Shown here piece by piece: positions 1-8,159 of a stretch of 64,000 bases of DNA; within the stretch, counting starts at the first letter, position 1; every line of letters starts with the position of its first letter. The position numbers were made by a program, and so were the translations under genes. The notes under the pieces are model-generated. The model had not been told where the DNA came from. It did not search any database and was given only the letters and a program-made list of their open reading frames with translations. Source of the stretch: Paramesorhizobium sp049065735 (GTDB lineage: Bacteria > Pseudomonadota > Alphaproteobacteria > Rhizobiales > Rhizobiaceae); assembly GCF_049065735.1 (NCBI RefSeq), contig NZ_JBAKHD010000006.1, positions 124,001 to 188,000 of the forward strand, read 5' to 3'.

Positions 1-58
1 GCCCCGCCTCTGGCTCCTCCCTATATGAACTTCACATTTGCTTGAACAAGGAAAGACC

Positions 59-1042
59 ATGACAACGACGTCCCGGGCAGCCCGGATTGTAACACTCCTG
101 GGAGGCCTGTTTCTGGCGTTCTCCATGATTGCCGTCGATCACGCCGAGGCGCGCCGCGGCGGTAGCTTCGGCAGCAGGGGCGCCCGCACGTTCCAGTCCG
201 CGCCGCCGACCCGGACAGCGCCGCAACCGGCCGCTCCGGTCGAGCGGTCGATGACGCCAAACACCGGCCCGAGCAACACCGCCCGCCAGACGCCGCCAGC
301 GGCATCGCGCCCTAGCTTCATGGGCGGTTTCGGCGGCTCTATGCTGCGCGGGCTGGCGCTCGGCGGTCTGATCGGCCTCCTGCTCGGGCACGGGTTTGGC
401 GGCATGGCCGGCATGCTGGGCTTCCTCATCCAGCTTCTGCTCATCGGCGGCGTGGTCATGCTGCTCATGAGACTGTTCCGCTCGCAATCGGCACGCTCAC
501 CAGCCCATGCGATGGCCGGCAAAGCCCCCTCCCCCGGCAGCTTCGCATACCGCGAGACGTCGGCCGGCAATTCGCGTGGAGCGGGGTCTTTCGGCTTTTC
601 GCAGCGTCCGGATGCCGCGCCTCGGCCCGGCAATACCGACGAAATCGGCCTGACCCAGCGCGATCTCGACATTTTCGAACGCCTGCTGGCGGACGTGCAG
701 GACGCCTTCGGACGCGAGGACCATGCTAGCCTGCGGCGGCTGGCGACGCCCGAGATGGTCTCCTATTTCTCCGAGGAACTGGCTGAGAACGCCAAGAATG
801 GCGTGAGAAACGACGTGTCCGGCGTCAAACTGCTGCAGGCAGATATCGCCGAAAGCTGGCGCGAAGGTGACCACGATTACGCGACGGCGGCGCTGCGCTA
901 TGCATCGCGGGACGTGCTCGTTGAGCGCGCCAGCGGCGCCCTGGTAAAAGGGGATGACGAGCCCACGGAAACGACCGAAATGTGGACGTTTACGCGGCAG
1001 AACGGTTCCGACTGGAAGCTCTCGGCGATCCAAGAGGTATAG
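59..1042 (+). CDS. Tim44-like domain membrane protein
   Basis: A 327-residue protein. Residues about 10-32 form a signal peptide or membrane anchor ending in an AEA motif. A low-complexity Arg/Gly/Pro/Ser stretch follows to about 90, then a Gly-rich hydrophobic region (about 95-140) with one or two membrane segments containing GGLIGLLLG and LLLIGGVVMLLMRLF. The C-terminal half (about 185-327) reads like the Tim44/MRPL45 fold: an acidic start with DLDIFERLL and a mixed alpha/beta tail ending in WTFTRQNGSDWKLSAIQE. This architecture matches the bacterial Tim44-like family, which is inner-membrane anchored and has no settled function. The ATG at 59 is chosen over an in-frame ATG at 38 because AAGGAAAG lies just before it. 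A strong hairpin follows the stop, so it is probably monocistronic. Confidence 0.8.
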   Translation: MTTTSRAARIVTLLGGLFLAFSMIAVDHAEARRGGSFGSRGARTFQSAPPTRTAPQPAAPVERSMTPNTGPSNTARQTPPAASRPSFMGGFGGSMLRGLALGGLIGLLLGHGFGGMAGMLGFLIQLLLIGGVVMLLMRLFRSQSARSPAHAMAGKAPSPGSFAYRETSAGNSRGAGSFGFSQRPDAAPRPGNTDEIGLTQRDLDIFERLLADVQDAFGREDHASLRRLATPEMVSYFSEELAENAKNGVRNDVSGVKLLQADIAESWREGDHDYATAALRYASRDVLVERASGALVKGDDEPTETTEMWTFTRQNGSDWKLSAIQEV

Positions 1043-1048
1043 CCTATC

Positions 1049-1074
1049 GGGCAGCCGGGGTGTCCCGGCTGCCC
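1049..1074 (+). terminator. Stem-loop after the Tim44-like gene
   Basis: A perfect 11-bp stem (GGGCAGCCGGG with CCCGGCTGCCC) around a 4-nt loop starts 7 bp after the stop codon. There is no T-run behind it, so it is a candidate terminator or RNA-stabilising hairpin rather than a textbook intrinsic terminator. Confidence 0.5.
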
Positions 1075-1281
1075 CTGCCTGCAATATCGGCAAAGAGATA
1101 ACACACGAAATCTTGGCCGCTGCCTTGATTTTACCGGCAATTGTCTCTATATTTCTGTTATCGACTTTTGCTTGTGGTTTTTGTTCGCGGGTCTCCCGCC
1201 CCACAAATCTCCCTTCATCATTCGATCCGAAAGGCGGCTTTGCAGCCGTCGAAACGCAACAATTGATGAAAGGAAATCATC

Positions 1282-1491
1282 ATGAACACCGGCACCGTAA
1301 AGTGGTTCAACGCCACCAAGGGCTTTGGCTTCATTCAGCCGCAGGACGGCTCCAATGACGTCTTCGTGCATATCAGCGCTGTCGAGCGCTCGGGCATGGG
1401 CAGCCTGAACGAAGGCCAGAAGATCTCCTACGAGCTCGTGCAGGACAAGCGCTCGGGCAGGAATTCCGCCGAAAACCTTCGCGCCGCCTAA
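1282..1491 (+). CDS. cspA: Cold-shock protein (CspA family)
   Basis: A 69-residue single cold-shock domain, the usual size for the family. The RNP1-type KGFGFI motif (residues 14-19) and RNP2-type VFVHIS motif (27-32) are intact, and the start MNTGTVKWFN is canonical. Such proteins bind single-stranded RNA or DNA and act as RNA chaperones. An AAAGGAAA Shine-Dalgarno lies about 7 bp before the ATG. The 239 bp upstream back to the previous stop would allow the long structured leader typical of csp genes, though no promoter was assigned. An intrinsic terminator lies about 85 bp downstream. Several paralogues are usual in Rhizobiales, so the exact symbol is a family assignment. Confidence 0.93.
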   Translation: MNTGTVKWFNATKGFGFIQPQDGSNDVFVHISAVERSGMGSLNEGQKISYELVQDKRSGRNSAENLRAA

Positions 1492-1576
1492 ACCTTCGCG
1501 CCGTCTAAGGTGAAATATCATTCCCCGTCGCTGACCACGGATGTACTGGCAGCGTGCGGTACGGATGAAAGGAAGA

Positions 1577-1600
1577 GGTCGGGCAAGCCCGGCCTTTTTT
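1577..1600 (+). terminator. Rho-independent terminator after cspA
   Basis: GGTCGGGC and GCCCGGCC form a GC-rich stem with a very short loop, followed directly by six T residues. It sits between cspA and rpsU on the same strand and should separate them. Confidence 0.85.
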
Positions 1601-1657
1601 GTTTGTTCGCTAATTTAAAAAATGCGTCATCCCGGCGCCCAGAAAAAGGAACACACT

Positions 1658-1918
1658 TTGCAGGTACTCGTAAGGGATAACAATGTCGACCAGGCGCTTC
1701 GCGTCCTGAAGAAGAAGATGCAGCGCGAAGGCATCTTCCGCGAAGCCAAGGCGCATACCGCCTATGAGAAGCCCTCGGAAAAGCGCGCGCGCGAACACGC
1801 CGAAGCCATCCGCCGCCACCGCAAGCTGGCGCGCAAGAAGCTGCAGCGCGAAGGTCTCATTCCCGGCCCGAAGAAGAAAGTCGCCCGGCCTGCGCGTGCG
1901 GGTGCAGCCAGCCGCTAA
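1658..1918 (+). CDS. rpsU: 30S ribosomal protein S21
   Basis: An 86-residue basic protein beginning (M)QVLVRDNNVDQALR, the conserved start of alphaproteobacterial S21. It continues through KKKMQREGIFREAK and EKPSEKRARE into a Lys/Arg-rich tail. S21 joins the 30S subunit late and helps base-pairing with the Shine-Dalgarno region. The start is taken as TTG at 1658 because the family alignment begins exactly there and AAAAAGGA lies about 7 bp upstream. An in-frame ATG at 1622 would add 12 residues (RHPGAQKKEHT...) unlike any S21 start. The gene stands alone, separated from cspA by a terminator. The C-terminal extension after REGLIPGPKKK is typical of alphaproteobacterial S21. Confidence 0.93.
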   Translation: MQVLVRDNNVDQALRVLKKKMQREGIFREAKAHTAYEKPSEKRAREHAEAIRRHRKLARKKLQREGLIPGPKKKVARPARAGAASR

Positions 1919-1971
1919 CGCGGTTTGAGCGGAAGCAATATACGCTTCTTCACCCTTGCACCGGAGGCACC

Positions 1972-2129
1972 GTCGAGGCATGGATTCCTGTGACAAGCAC
2001 AGGAATGACGGATTGCTTTGATGTCGCTGATAGTCTTCAATCCTGCAGCCTGCACAACGGTTCTCGTTTAAGGGCAGCCATCTCCATTTTCGTCATTCCT
2101 GTGCTTGTCACAGGAATCCATGCCTCGAC
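1972..2129. repeat. 158-bp palindromic element with perfect 39-bp inverted arms
   Basis: Arms at 1972-2010 and 2091-2129 are perfect reverse complements (39 bp, core GGATTCCTGTGACAAGCACA) around an 80-bp centre. A second pair of the same arms flanks 16104-16262. No coding potential is seen in the 349-bp gap between rpsU and the HlyD-like gene (1919-2267) apart from this element. It probably behaves as a dispersed non-autonomous palindromic repeat, and as RNA it would fold into a long hairpin between two convergent genes. Confidence 0.8.
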
Positions 2130-2267
2130 ATGTCCATCGCGACAACGGTGTAGGTTGGTATCGAGTGATCCGCCTGAAAGTGATTTGCTCTAACGCGCGG
2201 TTACCGCTACCAATACCAATCATCCACCACGAAGCGGGCCGCGTCCGGCCCGCCGCTCTGCGCGAAA

Positions 2268-3278
2268 CTACCGCGCCCAGCAATAACCGAACGCGCAGCC
2301 TGATATCGTCACTTTCTGCGACACCGCGAAGGGGTTCTTCTCGTCCAGTGCGATGCGCACCAGCCGCGAGCGGTCACGGGGGCGGAACATGTTCTGGAAT
2401 TCCGCCGGCAAAGCGTCGGCGACTGTCAGGATCGCGTCGATCCGACCCTTGGCCGATTGCGCACCGCCCTTCACATTGACGGGCATCCCCTCCCAGATAT
2501 TGAACAGATATTCATCGGGCAGATAGGCGAGGATATAGGATTTGCCGCCATTGATCTGCATCAGCTCGTCGCCGAACTTCACGACCTGTCCGGGAATGGG
2601 CACCTTGGCACCGACGATGCCGGATGTGCTGGCGCGCAGATAGCCATTGTCATAAATACCGTTGAGCTTGTCCATGGCCTGGCGGAAGACGCCGCGTGAT
2701 TGCTCCAACAACTTCAGCTCATTCTCCGTGGCGGTCTTTTCGCTTTGCAGTTGTGCCACCCGCTCGGCGGCCTGCAGACTATTGCGCAGCGCGTCATCTT
2801 TCGAGAGCGAGGACACGATGCCCCGGCCCGAAACGGTGTCGAACTGCCTCGAGGTCGCCTTGGTCTCGTGCGCGGTGCGCTCGGCCAGAGGATACACCGC
2901 GTTGATCGACGCCAGCTTGCCCTCGAGCTGGCCCTCGCGAATAGCGAGGTCGCTATCCCGGAAGGCGATGTTGGACAGTTCCTGGATCATCTCGAAGGAT
3001 TCGATGCGGGCCAGCGGCGTGCCCGCCTCCACCTTGTCGCCTTCCTTGACGAAGACTTCGGTCACCTTGCCCGGATAGTTTGCGCCGACCGAATAGCGTT
3101 CCTTCAGCACGGTGCCATCGATCGACAGCACGAACATGCTGCCGAAGAGATAATAGGCGAGCGAGCCGAGGAAGACGATGACGAGGCCGAGATAGACCGT
3201 GCGTCCCATCCGGCCGGAAGACGAGCGTTTCTGGGCATCGAGAACGTCGATGCGCGGTTGTTTTCGTAGACGTTTCAC
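2268..3278 (-). CDS. HlyD-family membrane fusion protein (last gene of the TackOD1/GT2 cassette)
   Basis: A 336-residue protein with a short basic cytoplasmic N-terminus, one membrane segment at about 27-47 (TVYLGLVIVFLGSLAYYLFG), then a periplasmic biotinyl-lipoyl-like half (NYPGKVTEVFVKEGDKVEAGTPLARIES). A coiled-coil hairpin rich in Glu/Gln/Lys (about 100-200) and a second lipoyl half (ASTSGIVGAKVPIPGQVVKFGDELMQI) follow. This is the HlyD/EmrA adaptor layout, expected to bridge an inner-membrane partner to the cell surface. The start is GTG at 3278, 13 bp after the glycosyltransferase stop, because the recognisable protein begins there; upstream in-frame ATGs lie inside the glycosyltransferase gene. 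No ABC or MFS exporter is adjacent, so the likely partner is the membrane glycosyltransferase, as with the periplasmic subunits of polysaccharide synthases. Confidence 0.8.
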   Translation of the reverse strand: MKRLRKQPRIDVLDAQKRSSSGRMGRTVYLGLVIVFLGSLAYYLFGSMFVLSIDGTVLKERYSVGANYPGKVTEVFVKEGDKVEAGTPLARIESFEMIQELSNIAFRDSDLAIREGQLEGKLASINAVYPLAERTAHETKATSRQFDTVSGRGIVSSLSKDDALRNSLQAAERVAQLQSEKTATENELKLLEQSRGVFRQAMDKLNGIYDNGYLRASTSGIVGAKVPIPGQVVKFGDELMQINGGKSYILAYLPDEYLFNIWEGMPVNVKGGAQSAKGRIDAILTVADALPAEFQNMFRPRDRSRLVRIALDEKNPFAVSQKVTISGCAFGYCWAR

Positions 3279-3291
3279 TTGATTTCCGTTT

Positions 3292-4572
3292 TTACCAGGG
3301 GCGTTGCATGCGGACTTTGATGGGCGTGTAATTGTCGCGGTGGGAGCCGGAGAATGCCCATTCATCGATGTAGGAAATGAGCCTGACGGGCCGCATGACA
3401 TAGGTCATGAACAGGGAATAGCCCGGCAGGAACAAGAGGTTGCGCAGGAATACGGGCCGCCCCGTACACCAGGCGGAAGCCGCGAGGATCAGGATATCGA
3501 TGGCCAGAAGGCCGATTTGCATGCCGATGAGAATGGCCGGCGTGAAGGCGCCATATTGCAGGAACAGCCACACCAGATAGACCGGGAAAATGAATGCTCC
3601 AAGGACGTTGAAGAGCAGGAAATCCCACTGGTGGACCGCTTCGCTCAGGCGGAAGGCCGGGGAGAACGGGTTCATCAGCCGCGCGTGCTTGCGGTAGCGA
3701 ATCCAGATCGCGTCGCGCTCCCAGCGCAGGCGCTGGCGGATATATTGATACATCGTGACCGGCACATCGGTGTAGCAGATGGCATCAGGCGCATAGTCGA
3801 TGCGCCAGCCTTTCAGCCGCAGCCGGATCGTCGTGTCGAGATCCTCCCCGCCGCCGACATCGAAGCCGCCGATATCATTGAGGGCTTCGCGCCGGAACGC
3901 GCTGAATGCTCCCGAAGCGCAGACAACCTGGTTGACGGCGCTCGCAATGCGCTTGCCGACGGCGATGGACTGCAGATATTCGATCTCCTGAAACTGCGCG
4001 ATCACGCTGGCATCGCTGTTGCGCGGCGCGATGTCGCCGCAAACGGCTCCGACGCGCGGGTCCGAGAAGGGCCGCAGCAGATATTCGAACGCATGGCGGT
4101 CGAACGAGCAGTCGCAATCGACATTGATGATGATGTCGCCCGTGGCATAGGCGCAGGCCAGGTTGATGCCGCTCGACTTGCCGCCCCGGAGATCGGTGGA
4201 CAGTACCCGCGCGGCGAGGCCCTGCTTGACGAGGCCGCGGGCGACCTCCGTCATCCGGTCCGTGGAGCCGTCGCTGACGATGACCACCTCGAAATCCCGC
4301 ATGGATTGCTCCTGCAGGGAGCGCACGCAGGCCTCCAGCGCATCCTCTTCATTATGGCCGACGAGAATGACGCTGACGCTGGGGCGCGCGGTTGCGGAAG
4401 ACTCGTCTTCAAGCACAGCCTCGCGATCCGGCGAGCGCATCGACATGCCGGCCACCAGAAAGGGCAGGATGTAGCGCGGAAACTCGAACACAAGCGTATA
4501 CCAGAAGACCGACATGATGCTGAGGGTCGTCTGGCTCAGCAGAAAGGCGAAGCCCAACTCCAGTATGTTCAC
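3292..4572 (-). CDS. Membrane family 2 glycosyltransferase (processive polysaccharide synthase type)
   Basis: A 426-residue membrane enzyme. An N-terminal hydrophobic region (5-45) precedes a GT-A domain with all processive GT2 signatures: VIVSDGSTD (D101), the DxD-type VDCDCSF (D152/D154), GGGEDLDT (E243-D244) and a Q/RxxRW-type QRLRW (280-284). Three or four membrane segments follow (about 313-400). This pattern is that of cellulose, hyaluronan or mixed-linkage glucan synthases that polymerise and extrude a chain through the inner membrane. The sugar and linkage cannot be read from sequence. It lies 3 bp after the TackOD1 gene and 13 bp before the HlyD-like gene, so the three are almost certainly co-transcribed. 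No PilZ domain is visible, so control may come through the TackOD1 protein. Confidence 0.87.
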   Translation of the reverse strand: MNILELGFAFLLSQTTLSIMSVFWYTLVFEFPRYILPFLVAGMSMRSPDREAVLEDESSATARPSVSVILVGHNEEDALEACVRSLQEQSMRDFEVVIVSDGSTDRMTEVARGLVKQGLAARVLSTDLRGGKSSGINLACAYATGDIIINVDCDCSFDRHAFEYLLRPFSDPRVGAVCGDIAPRNSDASVIAQFQEIEYLQSIAVGKRIASAVNQVVCASGAFSAFRREALNDIGGFDVGGGEDLDTTIRLRLKGWRIDYAPDAICYTDVPVTMYQYIRQRLRWERDAIWIRYRKHARLMNPFSPAFRLSEAVHQWDFLLFNVLGAFIFPVYLVWLFLQYGAFTPAILIGMQIGLLAIDILILAASAWCTGRPVFLRNLLFLPGYSLFMTYVMRPVRLISYIDEWAFSGSHRDNYTPIKVRMQRPW

Positions 4573-4575
4573 GGC

Positions 4576-5925
4576 TTAGGCTCTTCCGAAACGCTGGATG
4601 ATCGTCAGCCTGGGCGACAGTTTCAGCCGAAGCACCTGCTCGCCGCGCGCGATCAACGCCTGCAATTCCCGCTCCAGCTCGGCGTCGAAGGCTTCGGCGA
4701 AAATATAGGCGATGTCGCCATCCACATGGAGAGAGCCGGTATTGCCAAGGCCATTGCGGAGATTTTCGAAAAACAGGTCCCGTGACTTCTCGAACATCGG
4801 ACGGCCGTTCGCTGAAATGATTTCTTCGCCCTTCGCAAAGCGGATTTCGGCAAGGCCCGCCTGAGTGCGCGCCAATGCACCGACATCCGCGATCTCTTTT
4901 TGAAGCGGAGCAGGCAGGGACGACGGAACCGCCGGGGCGCTCCCTTGCAGGAAGGCGACGGCGGCATCCGTCAGCATGTAGCTGTGGAGGTCGACATGCG
5001 TGGCAGCTTCGCCATCCATCCGGGCATTGCAATCGAGGCAGATGAAGCCGACTTCGAGTTCCGACGAAGTGGATTCGCAGGTGTTGCAGGTAAAGGCCTG
5101 TCCGGGCCGGTCGTAGTCTTTTCCGTAATTGCGCAGCTGCCGCTGGCATTTCGGGCAGACGAGCGACATGCCCCGGCGGAACTGCTCTTCCGGCAGAACC
5201 GCGGCGCAATGGAAATGGTGCAGAAGCGCGCTTTCGCGCAAATCCGCCGAACGGCAGGACGGACATTCCTCGCGCACGCTGAGACGGCGGGATTGGCAGG
5301 TCGAGCATTCATGCAGGCGATCGAAGAAGCGCCGCTTCAAAAAGCCTCGCAGCACCAGGCTTTCCGCCAGGGGCACCACCTTCGGCGCCGAGAAAAAGCC
5401 CGGATAACACACCGCCTCCGGCGCAAGCGGATAGCGCATGCCGCGCAGTTCCCTGCCCGATACGAACATATGCGCCAGAAGCTGCACCTCGGGATCGACG
5501 GTGTGGCGATGCTGCGCCGCAAGCGCTTCCCGGCCTTCCCGGAATTTAAGGATGCGCCGGGCGGTTTCAGTCCATGTGCGCGGTTCGAGAAGATCGAAAT
5601 GGGCATCGGCGAAATCGCCCGCACGGCCCTTAAGATCGATCATCGGAGCCTGGAGAGAACCCGCAAAATCCCTGATATTGTGAAGCGGCGAGGAAAGCCG
5701 CTCATCGGAGAAAAGAACGGCGTCGACATCACCGCCGGCATCGGCTTCGAAAAGGAGGCTGAATATCTCGTCCAGATGGTTGGGCATGCGGGGAAACCAG
5801 CGTGCCCTGGGCTTCCAGGTCAGCCCGGTCTCGAACCACGCATTGCGTATTTGGTCGGCTAAATGGTCTGGCCTGGCGATGGCGCCATGCGAGAGGCGGG
5901 CGTGGCCAACGGAAGATGAAATCAT
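4576..5925 (-). CDS. TackOD1-type cysteine-rich protein (putative sensor/output partner of the glycosyltransferase)
   Basis: A 449-residue soluble protein with no signal peptide or membrane span. Residues 200-300 hold a dense metal-binding region: C207/C210, C221/C224, H236-H237/C240, C257/C260, C280/C283 and C296/C299, in the order CSTC, CPSC, LLHHFHC, CPKC, CNTC and CLDC. The ECPSC...HHFHC...CPKC...DYDRPG...CNTC pattern fits my recollection of the TackOD1 (thaumarchaeal output domain 1) family, thought to act in signalling. The N-terminal 200 residues (LFSDERLSSPLHNIRDFAG, QAPMIDLKGR) resemble a degenerate receiver-like fold, which is inference. The C-terminal 110 residues may be a degenerate nucleotide-signalling or GGDEF-like region (HVDGDIAYIFAEAFDAELERELQALI); this is weakly supported. 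The start at 5925 has AAGAGA upstream. It is the first gene of the cassette. Confidence 0.72.
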   Translation of the reverse strand: MISSSVGHARLSHGAIARPDHLADQIRNAWFETGLTWKPRARWFPRMPNHLDEIFSLLFEADAGGDVDAVLFSDERLSSPLHNIRDFAGSLQAPMIDLKGRAGDFADAHFDLLEPRTWTETARRILKFREGREALAAQHRHTVDPEVQLLAHMFVSGRELRGMRYPLAPEAVCYPGFFSAPKVVPLAESLVLRGFLKRRFFDRLHECSTCQSRRLSVREECPSCRSADLRESALLHHFHCAAVLPEEQFRRGMSLVCPKCQRQLRNYGKDYDRPGQAFTCNTCESTSSELEVGFICLDCNARMDGEAATHVDLHSYMLTDAAVAFLQGSAPAVPSSLPAPLQKEIADVGALARTQAGLAEIRFAKGEEIISANGRPMFEKSRDLFFENLRNGLGNTGSLHVDGDIAYIFAEAFDAELERELQALIARGEQVLRLKLSPRLTIIQRFGRA

Positions 5926-6282
5926 ATGGGTCTCTTAAATGCAGGCAGGGAATCGCGAAAACCCGCTTCAACGCGAGATTCTGTTTCGCGAGACGCTGTA
6001 AGAAAAGCTACATGAACAGAAGCTGAATTAGTGTCAGCTTATGCTCATACCCTTGAATGGGCGGGAAAAATCGCTTCCATCGGGCGAAATAATGGCCGGA
6101 GGAGCGCTCGGCATGCCCTTGGCACGCGCCGCGCCGTATTCTGTGAACGGCAATACAGCGTCGAGGCGCAAGAAATGGATGGCGTGCGAGACAGATATCT
6201 ACGACAGCGAGGCTGCCGGTGAGGCATCTTCAAAATGACATCAAGTTGTTGGGAGGGCCGGTTGCGGCATGCCAGATGAAAA
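5926..6282. other. Intergenic stretch without a convincing gene; promoter region of the TackOD1 cassette
   Basis: About 360 bp between the TackOD1 gene start and the hairpin behind the OFA transporter gene. Short open frames here lack ribosome sites and recognisable protein features. The only structure seen is a perfect 7-bp inverted repeat AAGCTGA-N7-TCAGCTT at 6020-6040, about 95 bp upstream of the cassette and a candidate operator. Confidence 0.5.
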
Positions 6283-6310
6283 GTAGGCTCCCGGTTGCCC
6301 GAGAGCCTAC
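6283..6310 (-). terminator. Rho-independent terminator of the OFA transporter gene
   Basis: GTAGGCTC (6283-6290) pairs perfectly with GAGCCTAC (6303-6310). Read on the minus strand the stem is followed by TTTT. It lies 31 bp beyond the stop of the minus-strand transporter gene. Confidence 0.75.
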
Positions 6311-6340
6311 TCCATCACGTCTCCGCCAGAAAAGGGAGAA

Positions 6341-7990
6341 TTACTGGAAAAGGACGATCGATTTCTGGAACGTCACCCACACGCCCCAGAGAATGGGAAT
6401 GCCCACCGCCGCCCAGGCGAGCGCAGCTTTGGTGTCGAGCCCGCCGGTGCCGATGCCGAAGGAGCCGGTGGGACCGGCGGCGGCCGCGGCGCTCTTCGCC
6501 TGAAGCGCGGCGACTTCCGCATCCGACATGAACCACTTTTCCGACAAAGGCTTGACGAAGAGATTGGCGAGGAAGCCCAGCGCCAGCATTCCCGCGAGGA
6601 TGTACATGGTGAAATTATAGACCAGCTCGCGCGGGACGCCCGCATCGATCTGGAACTCCCTGATATAATTCACCACCACGGGACCGACGATGCCCGCCGT
6701 CGCCCAGGCCGTCAGCAGCCGCCCATGAATCGCGCCGACGAACTGCGTGCCGAAGATATCGGCCAGATAAGCCGGAACGGTGGCGAAGCCGCCGCCATAC
6801 ATTGAGAGGATGATGCCGAAGGCGAGCACGAACAGCGCCTTGTTGCCCATGCCGGCAAGTGTCGGCGCCAAGGCATAGAGCACGATCCCGAGCAGGAAGA
6901 AGGTGTAATAGGTGTTCTTCCGACCGATCCTGTCTGACAGCGATGCCCAGAAGAAGCGCCCGCCGATATTGAACAGCGACAAGAGGCCGGTGAAGCCCGC
7001 TGCAATGGCAGCGATGGCGGTCTTCTGCGAAGCGTTGAGCTGGGTGAAGGTCAGATCCGGCAGGCCGATGAGCTTGCCGCCGAAGATTTCCTGCAGCATG
7101 GGCGAGGCCATGCCGATGACGCCGATGCCGGCGGAGACATTAAGGCAGAGCACAGCCCATATGAGCCAGAATTGCGTGGTCTTGTGGGCGTCGCGCAAAT
7201 GGACATGCCGCGTGGTTATCATCGCCTTCTGGCTTGCGGGCGGCGTCCAGCCCTCGGGCCGCCAGCCGGCGGGCGGAATGCGATAGCCGAACGCGCCGCA
7301 CATCATGAAGACGAAATAGATCGCCGCCATGACGACGAAGGTTTCCCACACCCCTACCGATGTCGGCGACTTGAAGTGATTCATGATGATATCGGCGAGG
7401 GGCGCGCCGATCATCGCGCCGCCGCCGAAGCCCATGATCGCCATGCCGGTCGCCATGCCGCGCCGGTCGGGGAACCATTTGATGAGGGTCGAGACCGGCG
7501 AAATATAGCCGAGGCCAAGCCCGATGCCGCCGATGACGCCTGCCCCCAGCCACATCAGCCAGAGCTGGTGCATCATCACGCCGAGGGCGGCAACGAGAAT
7601 GCCGCCGCACCAGCAAAGCGCGGCGACGAACCCCGCCTTGCGCGGCCCCGCTCGCTCCAGCCAGCCGCCCCAGAGCGCCGCCGAACAGCCGAGCAGCACG
7701 AAGAATAGCGTGTAAATCCAGCCGAGATCCGCCACGCGCCAATCGCAAGTGGTGGTGAACAGCGCCGTCAGCAGGTTCAGGTCCGGGCAGGCCACGGGCT
7801 GCGTGACGCCGAGCGCGCGCGAGAGCGGCAGCCAGAACACGCTGAAGCCATAGGCCATGCCGATGCACAAATGAATGGCAAGCGCCGCCGGCGGAACCAG
7901 CCAGCGGTTGAAGCCCGGTTGCGCGACGATGCGCTCCCGGTCGAGAATTCCGGCGCCGGTGAGTACGCCTGCTGTGGTGTCTGTGGACAT
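6341..7990 (-). CDS. MFS transporter, oxalate/formate antiporter (OFA) family
   Basis: A 549-residue polytopic protein with about 12 hydrophobic segments. It opens with NRWLVPPAALAIHLCIGMAYGFSVFWLPLSRALG, a start typical of OFA-family members, and carries MFS loop motifs such as WFPDRRGMATGMAIMGFGGGAMIG (loop 4-5) and GRFFWASLSDRIGRKNTYY (loop 8-9). The C-terminus carries an Ala/Gly-rich extension. OFA proteins exchange or import small carboxylates. Lying on the same strand, downstream of the formate dehydrogenase genes, formate or oxalate is the likely substrate, though OFA members for other acids exist. It ends at a terminator and is separated from fdsD by about 300 bp holding a palindromic repeat, so it may have its own promoter. 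Confidence 0.85.
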   Translation of the reverse strand: MSTDTTAGVLTGAGILDRERIVAQPGFNRWLVPPAALAIHLCIGMAYGFSVFWLPLSRALGVTQPVACPDLNLLTALFTTTCDWRVADLGWIYTLFFVLLGCSAALWGGWLERAGPRKAGFVAALCWCGGILVAALGVMMHQLWLMWLGAGVIGGIGLGLGYISPVSTLIKWFPDRRGMATGMAIMGFGGGAMIGAPLADIIMNHFKSPTSVGVWETFVVMAAIYFVFMMCGAFGYRIPPAGWRPEGWTPPASQKAMITTRHVHLRDAHKTTQFWLIWAVLCLNVSAGIGVIGMASPMLQEIFGGKLIGLPDLTFTQLNASQKTAIAAIAAGFTGLLSLFNIGGRFFWASLSDRIGRKNTYYTFFLLGIVLYALAPTLAGMGNKALFVLAFGIILSMYGGGFATVPAYLADIFGTQFVGAIHGRLLTAWATAGIVGPVVVNYIREFQIDAGVPRELVYNFTMYILAGMLALGFLANLFVKPLSEKWFMSDAEVAALQAKSAAAAAGPTGSFGIGTGGLDTKAALAWAAVGIPILWGVWVTFQKSIVLFQ

Positions 7991-8159
7991 GACAATAATC
8001 CTCTCCTTCCGCCGTGGTTCTCCTCCCAGGCGGTTACCTCATTGTCGAAATATCAGGTGTGGGTTGGGCTGGCCTGAAGGCTCAGCCGCTATAATCTGTT
8101 CTCAAATTTCCGATCAATCGCTCCTCCCTGTCGCGTTCAATCCGTTTTCAGGCGCTTCC

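Noticed and set aside
1972..2129. Inverted repeats considered as CRISPR units
   Set aside because: There are only two arms in opposite orientation, no regular spacers and no cas genes in the window.
3304..4785. A 493-codon open frame opposite the glycosyltransferase
   Set aside because: Antisense shadow; the GT2 motifs on the other strand are unambiguous and this frame has no ribosome site or domain.
6031..6238. Overlapping small open frames upstream of the TackOD1 gene
   Set aside because: No ribosome sites, no recognisable protein, and two frames overlap each other with similar weak coding signal.
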